A stretch of 25,000 nt of DNA. It comes from Chromera velia. Lineage: Eukaryota; Sar; Chromeraceae. The stretch spans positions 21,497-46,496 of the forward strand of contig JAHBMJ010005868.1 of the NCBI GenBank assembly GCA_018398765.1, given 5' to 3'. The translations under genes were made by a program, and so were the position numbers. Below, in pieces: positions 19,071 through 25,000 of this stretch. The notes beneath the pieces were generated by a model. It did no database searches, had not been told where the DNA came from, and saw only the letters and a list, made by a program, of their open reading frames with translations. Position 1 is the stretch's first letter. Every line of letters begins with the position of its first letter.

Positions 19071-20467
19071 TAGGCTGGGTAGACTTATATATTTTAGTAG
19101 TAGGGTCACGCTCACGGTCACAGGGAGTCTGAAAGCCAAACTAAGTAACGCCGAGCTGAGCTAGGTATACAGTACAGTGAGGAGTAACTCAAGACTTACT
19201 ACGGGCCTCTTTTAGCCAGTAGCGAGTTAATTATCGTCAGTTTAGTAACCACAAGATGGTAATCAGCGGACTTGAAGACGTGTACCACTACAATCATTGT
19301 CACTGGTTGATTGATTGATTGATTGATTGGTTCTGCCTAGGATTCCACACTAGGCCTTCCCATTATGTTAAGGTGTTACCACCGCTAACAGGATTTTCAA
19401 TAAAAAACTTTGGTAAAAACAGTTACTAGACCAATTTTAAAGCCTGACAGCTTTAATACCTCATTAACAGTTTAAAACCCTCTAGGCGCCCGCTAGAGAA
19501 AAAAAAAAAAAGTAGACGATCTCGGGAGATCGTTTTTTTTTTTTCTTTTTTACTTTTTAACCCTAAACAACACTTAACAACAGTTGTGCAACATGCAAAC
19601 AACACTTATATAACAGTTGAATAACAGTTGTTTGACTGAAAAAGAAAAAAAAAAGAAAAGTAGACAATCTAGGGAGATCTTTTTTTTTTTCTCTCTAGCC
19701 GGCGCCTAGAAAGCCCTAAAGTGATCATACTCAAATAGGATTAGGATTAAGATTTACTAAAGGATTTAATAATAATGTTCTAAATAACCGGGTTTATCTC
19801 AAGGTCCACTGCTGGGGTACGGCTTGCACCGTTGGAGTGCACTCGACCTAAACAGGGAGCATCAGACCGATAATATATGTTATACATAATGATATACTAA
19901 TTAGAGTTCGGTCATATAAAGTATTATAAACTGGGTCATAAAATGATAAACATTGCATCATTGAGTTTTACTAGAATAAACTTTTCTAGGAGCTTTTAAT
20001 TAAAATGCAAAAATATGATTTTTACTAGTCAAAAATTGGTTTTGTAGGATAAGTTTGACATAGAACGTGGCCAAATCTGCATGTTTTTAGTTTAATTTTT
20101 AGTTACTACCACTACCATTGGAACACTACTACCGTAACCACAAATTTGGCACAAAATTGGTCATGTACCGGGCGGCCGCTAGTAACCGTCCTACTTTCGT
20201 TACTCTTAGTGTTACTCCTAACCATACTGTGTAGAGCTAGGACTAGAGCTAGGAGCTGAGCAACGTACTCTGCAAATGCTAAAGTTATATTATTATATTC
20301 ATTAATTTAGACAATTCCGAATAAAAATCATATATAATTAAAAGCCAAAAAACGACTTCGGATACGCATTTTTCATAAATTATCTAACCAATAGTAACCA
20401 ATAGCTAGAATTAACTTAATAAGTAAATGGAAATATCAACTTTTAATAAAAGAAGGACAATGTTTCT
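19071..20467. other. AT-rich intergenic region between the mobile block and the HNH gene
   Basis: Starts with the right TAGGCTGG repeat (19071-19078). Contains a (TGAT)n run at about 19309-19328 and the foldback element at 19482-19709. The remaining 750 bases up to the HNH gene stop are AT-rich with no open frame of note; the last part is presumably the 3' untranslated region of the HNH gene. Confidence 0.55.
19482..19709. mobile_element. 228-bp foldback MITE with 8-bp target duplication
   Basis: The left end reads CTAGGCGCCCGCTAGAG and the reverse complement of the right end reads CTAGGCGCCGGCTAGAG, 16 of 17 identical, and both continue into poly-A then a GATCTC...GAGATC palindrome. Each arm also contains GTAGAC-R-ATCT-N-GGGAGATC in the same orientation (about 19511-19531 and 19661-19680), so each arm can form its own hairpin. 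Flanking 8-mers AAAACCCT (19474-19481) and AAAGCCCT (19710-19717) differ by one base. No coding capacity. An 8-bp duplication would suggest mobilisation by a hAT-type transposase. Confidence 0.68.
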
Positions 20468-23400
20468 TTAAGTTGGTCTGCCAACATGTTTATTTCCTTT
20501 GCGAAGATTTTCTTTTGCCGGCAATGGCTGCAAATTAGAAAAATGGAGACGGGAAAGAAGTGTTTTTGTATTAGGCTTCTCACCATTAGGGCCTAGGAAC
20601 ATGATGGGCACAATATGGTCTACGTGCCAGTACGTCCCGTAATTCTCCCAGGACATTCCAGGGTAATGGAGAAAGTCTTTTTCAAGATGGGTCTTGAGAT
20701 CGGTGAACGAACAACCAAGGTAGTCGTGGGTGCGCTTGCGAGGTGCTGAAGCAGACTTTCCATCTCGAACAGCTGATAAACATTTCGAGACGGCTGTGCG
20801 GGTCAGCTGAGTCAAACGAAAATCAATGTCTTCCTTGTATCGAATCTTTCTTGCAGCGTTCTGTCGCTGCCTTCTGGCTGCGAATGCAGGGTTGTCTTTT
20901 TGACATTCTGCACATTCACTCTTGCGACGCTTGTGCTCGCAAATGCTTGAACCCCCACAAATCTTGCATTGGTAGCGAATCCGACCATGCTCACAAATTC
21001 CTTTACCTCCACACTCCACGCAAAAGTATCTTACCCGCCCGTGAAGGCAGACGGCATTTCCTCCGCAATGCTTGCACAAATCGCGCCTTCGACCGTGTTC
21101 ACACATTCCCTTTCCACCACATTCCTTGCACTGGTGACGCTGGCGTCTATGCTCACAGATACCCTCACCACCGCAGTCTTTGCACGTCCTGCGAATACGG
21201 CCGTGCTCGCAAAATGCCCTCCCTCCGCACTGTTTGCAAAATCTTCGTACCCGACCATGCTCGCATATTCCCTTTCCCCCACATTCTTTGCAATCGTACC
21301 GGCGGCGACCGTGTGGACACCGACCATACTGCGAAGCTGTCTGCGTGTGATCTATGGCACGTACATTTCGCTCACCAGTAGATGGTGGATGCTGTGCGAG
21401 CGGCATTTCAGTTTCTCTCTCGACAAGTAATCGGGGAATCGAAGCGGCTGCTCCTGACTTCGAAATGACAGAAACGGACTCCGAGGTAAAGAGACGGACA
21501 AACACCGACCTACTTTGTATAGCAACCGCTGCCGCGGAAAAGGGCTGCGCTCTACCGCAGAGTAGTCTTCTTGTAGTCATTCCTGACGTCTGAATCGCGG
21601 TCTTCTCCCCCCCAAACGCATTGGCAACGTTCGTAAGAGAACCTCCCTTCCTGGAGCCAGCAACAGCACACCCTGTGTGGAGGCTTCGGACACCTCCAAC
21701 CCCCAAAACGCTGTTTGAAAGACTTTGGGGGTGAGGACGCTCACTGTTTTTCTGCTGTTCGCTGCAATCAGGGTGAGTCGGGGGCAGTTTGGGTAATGTG
21801 GGAGGTTGCTGTGGTGGTTTACCTACAAATCTGTTCCCCTTTCGGATGTTCTCCTTCGACCACATTGGCTGGAGGTTTGAGTAGTGGAGACGAGAAATGA
21901 CTGTGTTGATGTCTGGTTTTTTACCATTCGCCCCTCGGTACTGAATTGGCACAATATGGTCAACGTGCCACAAGGACCCGTAATTCTCCCACGAAATCCC
22001 AGGGTTGTCGTGGAAGTTATCTTTCTCGAGGTGAGCTTTGAGATCGGGGAACGAGCAACCGAGGTACTCGTAGGAGCGTTTTTTGTCGGAAGGTGCTTTG
22101 CCTTCTCGAACAGCGCGGAGGCGTTTATGGACAGAGTTTCTGACTGTCTGTGCTAGTCTGTAGACAAAGTCTTCCTTGTATCTCAGCCTTCGTTTTTCTC
22201 GCCTCTCTGCAAAGGCGGGATTGTCCTTCTGACATTCTGCACAGGCACTTCTCTGGCGCCCGTGTTCACAAAAGCTGCCACCCCCACACTGTTTGCACTT
22301 TGAACGCTCACGACCGTGGTCGCAAATCGAACCACCATCGCATTCTCGACACTTGGTCCGCTGACGCCCGTGTTTACAAATCCCATTCCCCCCACAGTCC
22401 ACGCAGACGTACTTGACCCGTCCATGCACACAAATTGAGCTTCCTCCACACTCTTTACACTGTGACCGTCTCCGGCCATGCTCACAGATTCCCTGTCCCC
22501 CACACTCCTTGCAGTAGGAGCGGTAACGTCCATGTTCGCAAATCGAAACACCCTTGCAGTCTTTACACTGACTGCGGCGGCGCCCGTGCTCACAAATAGA
22601 ACTTCCACCGCAGTCAACGCAACAATACTTGATGCGCCCGTGGATGCAAATTGCGCTTCCTCTACACTCCTTGCATTGTGAGCGCCTGCGACCGTGCTCA
22701 CAAAAACCTTGCCCCCCACACTCTTTACAGTAGGAACGGTAACGTCCGTGAATACAGATTGAGGCCCCCCCACACTCCTTACACTGTGAACGTCTCCGCC
22801 CGTGAATACATATTCCTCTCCCCCCACACTCCTTGCAATAAGCACGCTGGCGTCCGTGCTCACATATTCCATTACCACCGCAATCTTTGCAGTGATATCT
22901 CTGCCTGCCGTGTGGACAGATGGAGCTTCCGCCACACTTCACACACTGATCACGCCTTCTCCCATGCTCACAAATTGCCTTACCTCCGCACTCTCTACAC
23001 TGCCGACGCTGCCGCCCGTGCTCACAGATTCCCTTGCCACCGCAATCTTTGCAAAGGTACGTGTGCCTACCATGTGGGCACAAAACCCGTCCCGAATCAA
23101 CAAATTTTCGTGACAAGGAGCATTGACGGCGGGACTTTTCATTCGAGAGACGAGGGCTAATCTCAGTCACGGCAAGAGAACTTACACTTCGGCCTGTCGA
23201 AACTCTTTCATCCCCCTGCACGTTTGTAGTCGTAAAATGAGAAGTGCCCTTCCCGAAGCCTGCTTGCCCTCCACATATGACCACTGCCATTCGCAGAGAA
23301 GGGGCAGCCTCGAAAATAGACAAGCAAGAGTGCCTTCGCGGTTGCAGGATCTCGCAAGTGGACTGGGCCCGACGTCGCTGGGGGCCTGTCAGTCCAGAAT

Positions 23401-23758
23401 TCCCGTCAGTGGAGAGATGAGCAAAATGGGTTAGACAGAAGTGTGAGAGAGGGGAAGGAACAGAGCACATCTGCATTTCGATATTCCCCCCGGCTTTTTG
23501 TGATGCTGCGCATTGTAGATGGTTTGTGAGAAAGAGCCTCCAAGGGCTTGGAGCAAAACAATCTCCAGATTGACTTTGGGCATTCGTCCTGGTCTTCTGC
23601 CCCCCCCATCTTCCCTTCATCGTGGTCAGCTTGCTGTCTTCATGTGAAGAGTAGACAGGGCCTTTGAGCTCACGCGCGAGTATGAAAAATGCATTACAGC
23701 GCGAGGTACGACGAGACAGTGTTGCTGCGACGGGATTCATCCTGAACTCAGGACACAC
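20468..23758 (-). CDS. Tandem zinc-repeat arrays, each followed by an HNH endonuclease domain
   Basis: A single intronless frame of 1096 codons. Residues 1-226 have no domain; residues 7-33 (MNPVAATLSRRTSRCNAFFI...) resemble a mitochondrial presequence. Residues 227-509 hold 16 repeats of 18 residues, consensus CEHGRxRxxCKECGGxxI, with Cys, His, Cys, Cys spaced like a small zinc-binding knuckle. Residues 566-645 form an HNH domain: YLGCSFPDLKAHLEK, SWENYG, WHVDHIVPI (597-605), LHYSNLQPMWSKENIRKGN. Residues 650-813 are a linker that contains an Arg-rich presequence-like stretch from Met727. Residues 814-952 hold 8 more repeats and residues 1013-1093 a second HNH domain (WHVDHIVPI 1044-1052, FSNLQPLPAKENLRKGN). 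The HNH core matches the GMTWENYG...WHIDHI...NLQPLWAKENL type common in phage and mobile nucleases. Both copies keep the Asp-His and Asn residues, so both may cut DNA. Function unknown; a DNA-binding nuclease is inferred. Start is the first ATG; Met7 is equally plausible. Confidence 0.88.
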   Translation of the reverse strand: MCPEFRMNPVAATLSRRTSRCNAFFILARELKGPVYSSHEDSKLTTMKGRWGGQKTRTNAQSQSGDCFAPSPWRLFLTNHLQCAASQKAGGNIEMQMCSVPSPLSHFCLTHFAHLSTDGNSGLTGPQRRRAQSTCEILQPRRHSCLSIFEAAPSLRMAVVICGGQAGFGKGTSHFTTTNVQGDERVSTGRSVSSLAVTEISPRLSNEKSRRQCSLSRKFVDSGRVLCPHGRHTYLCKDCGGKGICEHGRQRRQCRECGGKAICEHGRRRDQCVKCGGSSICPHGRQRYHCKDCGGNGICEHGRQRAYCKECGGRGICIHGRRRSQCKECGGASICIHGRYRSYCKECGGQGFCEHGRRRSQCKECRGSAICIHGRIKYCCVDCGGSSICEHGRRRSQCKDCKGVSICEHGRYRSYCKECGGQGICEHGRRRSQCKECGGSSICVHGRVKYVCVDCGGNGICKHGRQRTKCRECDGGSICDHGRERSKCKQCGGGSFCEHGRQRSACAECQKDNPAFAERREKRRLRYKEDFVYRLAQTVRNSVHKRLRAVREGKAPSDKKRSYEYLGCSFPDLKAHLEKDNFHDNPGISWENYGSLWHVDHIVPIQYRGANGKKPDINTVISRLHYSNLQPMWSKENIRKGNRFVGKPPQQPPTLPKLPPTHPDCSEQQKNSERPHPQSLSNSVLGVGGVRSLHTGCAVAGSRKGGSLTNVANAFGGEKTAIQTSGMTTRRLLCGRAQPFSAAAVAIQSRSVFVRLFTSESVSVISKSGAAASIPRLLVERETEMPLAQHPPSTGERNVRAIDHTQTASQYGRCPHGRRRYDCKECGGKGICEHGRVRRFCKQCGGRAFCEHGRIRRTCKDCGGEGICEHRRQRHQCKECGGKGMCEHGRRRDLCKHCGGNAVCLHGRVRYFCVECGGKGICEHGRIRYQCKICGGSSICEHKRRKSECAECQKDNPAFAARRQRQNAARKIRYKEDIDFRLTQLTRTAVSKCLSAVRDGKSASAPRKRTHDYLGCSFTDLKTHLEKDFLHYPGMSWENYGTYWHVDHIVPIMFLGPNGEKPNTKTLLSRLHFSNLQPLPAKENLRKGNKHVGRPT
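20903..21319 (-). repeat. Eight-unit 54-bp coding repeat array
   Basis: Encodes residues 814-952 of the HNH protein. It begins with CPHGRRRYDC and ends with CEHKRRKSECAECQKDN, the same first-unit and last-unit types as the longer array. Unit 4 has Arg for Gly in the HGR core (CEHRRQRHQC); all Cys and His of the knuckle are kept in all eight units. Confidence 0.92.
22232..23080 (-). repeat. Sixteen-unit 54-bp coding repeat array
   Basis: Encodes residues 227-509 of the HNH protein as 16 in-register units of 54 bases. Units 6-9 and 10-13 follow the same order of unit types (RRRSQC, YRSYC, RRRSQC, then IKYCCVDC or VKYVCVDC), so the array grew partly by duplication of a four-unit, 216-base block. 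Unit 1 (CPHGRHTYLC) and unit 16 (which ends at CAECQKDN) are the most divergent, as expected for array ends. Confidence 0.92.
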
Positions 23759-25000
23759 GAGCTATAGAATGCGTTGGTGAGAGTGGGAAGCAAAGTATAT
23801 ACATGCAGTGCCTCACGAAGTCGATCTGACTGGTGATGTCACAAAGGTCGTTACAGTGGACTTTGCATCGATTCGATCCCCAGTCAGGGACGGCTCTGGA
23901 GACACTCCTTAGAGCAAGAAGACTGAAGACTGTCGATGGATTAACACCATGCTTGCATGCAGATCAACTCATTCCTGGTCTGCTTTCATCATTTGGCAGT
24001 TGTCTGGCTCTTGCAAAATCCGCCTTTCGTACCAGCACTTATACATATAACCTACCGCGACGAGCGAAGCAGCAAGAATAAGCCTGCTCAGATCGAGTTG
24101 CACGGCTTCGGTCTGCATGAATCCATCACGTACAGCGCATGTATCATGATTTATAATGGTAGGCACGATATGTACTTAATATCGATATGTTCTGTGCTCT
24201 CTTCATAGTGTCTCTCCGGTATGTTGTGTGCACGGTGTTGCATTGTTGCACTGATGTTGCATACGCCTGCAACACCGCATACCCCGCTCGCGAGGTGAGA
24301 CGGAAATTGAAACCACTGCAATCTGTTTCTACGATTTTTTACGCATGCTTTCTTGGCTCGTTGATGGTTTACTGGGCTACAACAGGCGATATTAGGCTAT
24401 ATGGAGATACTCGATCTGTGTGCAATAAATATACATGAGAAAAACAGAGTAAGAAGATAAAACGATAAGACAAGTCTGAAACCCCTACCAGCAGTGAGTA
24501 AAGTTAACAAAATCAAAACCGGTGTGATTAGGTTTGATTCACCGTTTGAAGCAGGTTGCAGATATATAGTGATATATTTGGCTATGTCTGGTCCACGTGC
24601 ATTTTACTAGCTCTTTTATCGACAACACGGTGGACACAGAAACAAAAATGAAACGTCCATCTCATGCCTCCATAAGTTTTTGTTTTAACGTTGTTATGCA
24701 TATGCAACTAGTCTAAACATCTTACATATATTTCCCAGTTCCACCATCTTTTTATATGCCTAAACAACATCGCAGCAGAATTAACTAACCACTATACTTA
24801 AAACTACTCAAAAATTTTAAATTCTTAATTTAATTCTAGGTTTAATTCAATGTACTGAATGAATAAACAAATGACTAAAGCTGTTGGAGCCTAGCTCCTG
24901 GCAGTCCATGTTCATACAAATCTACTTCAAGATTATCTTAGCTCTACTTTAAAAGATGGTAGGCTGAAGCAAGGCTTCAATGGCAAGGCTGATTTTAAGT
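23759..25000. other. Region upstream of the HNH gene, no gene seen
   Basis: The first few hundred bases should hold the promoter and 5' untranslated region of the HNH gene. From about 24430 the DNA becomes AT-rich. Short frames (23833-24081, 24187-24438 plus) have no recognisable domain. No tRNA-, rRNA- or element-like structure was found. Confidence 0.5.

Noticed and set aside
20903-23080. A CRISPR-like array of regularly spaced repeats
   Set aside because: The 54-base units are contiguous, coding and variable, without spacers, and the genome is eukaryotic.
20743-23434. Many open frames on the plus strand and in shifted minus frames over the HNH gene
   Set aside because: Shadows of the 54-base coding repeat, whose period is a multiple of three; only the 1096-codon frame shows conserved Cys/His spacing and HNH motifs.

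Overview
This window is nuclear DNA of a eukaryote, most probably an alga with a complex (secondary, red-derived) plastid. Two genes are split by many GT-AG introns. One encodes a ClpS adaptor that starts with a signal peptide followed by an Ala-Ala-Phe junction and an Arg-rich segment, the usual two-part plastid-targeting leader of such algae. The short exons, abundant microsatellites and dense retroelements would fit a chromerid such as Chromera velia, but that name is an inference, not something the sequence proves.

Layout. 1-1587: AT-rich, then mixed intergenic DNA without a supportable gene. 1588-5917 (minus): an eight-exon PP2C-type Ser/Thr phosphatase (627 aa as I splice it) with a long disordered N-terminus. 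5918-7312: shared upstream region between two divergent genes, with short repeats and TGCATGCA-type sites. 7313-9248 (plus): a six-exon plastid-type ClpS N-degron adaptor (202 aa as spliced). 9249-9498: short spacer. 9499-19070: a block of mobile DNA bounded by inverted ends (TAGTGACCA...TGGTCACTA) and by an identical 8-bp direct repeat, TAGGCTGG, which looks like a hAT-type element or its remains. Inside it lie a decayed plus-strand LINE (endonuclease plus reverse transcriptase, about 11.46-15.2 kb), a fragment of what may be a related 5' region, a GC-rich 30-bp tandem array, an unidentified broken ORF, and a 5'-truncated minus-strand LINE ending in a hairpin and a (GAT)n tail. 19071-20467: AT-rich DNA holding a 228-bp foldback MITE. 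20468-23758 (minus): one uninterrupted 1096-codon frame encoding 24 CxHGR...CxxCGG putative zinc-binding repeats in two arrays, each followed by an HNH nuclease domain. 23759-25000: no gene seen.

The two host genes are unrelated housekeeping or signalling functions that share an upstream region. The most unusual item is the repeat-array/HNH gene. It looks like two tandem copies of a (zinc-repeat array + HNH nuclease) gene read as a single frame, and the second half carries its own organelle-presequence-like start. Splice structures were inferred by eye from conserved family motifs, reading phase and GT-AG boundaries; no transcript evidence was available.
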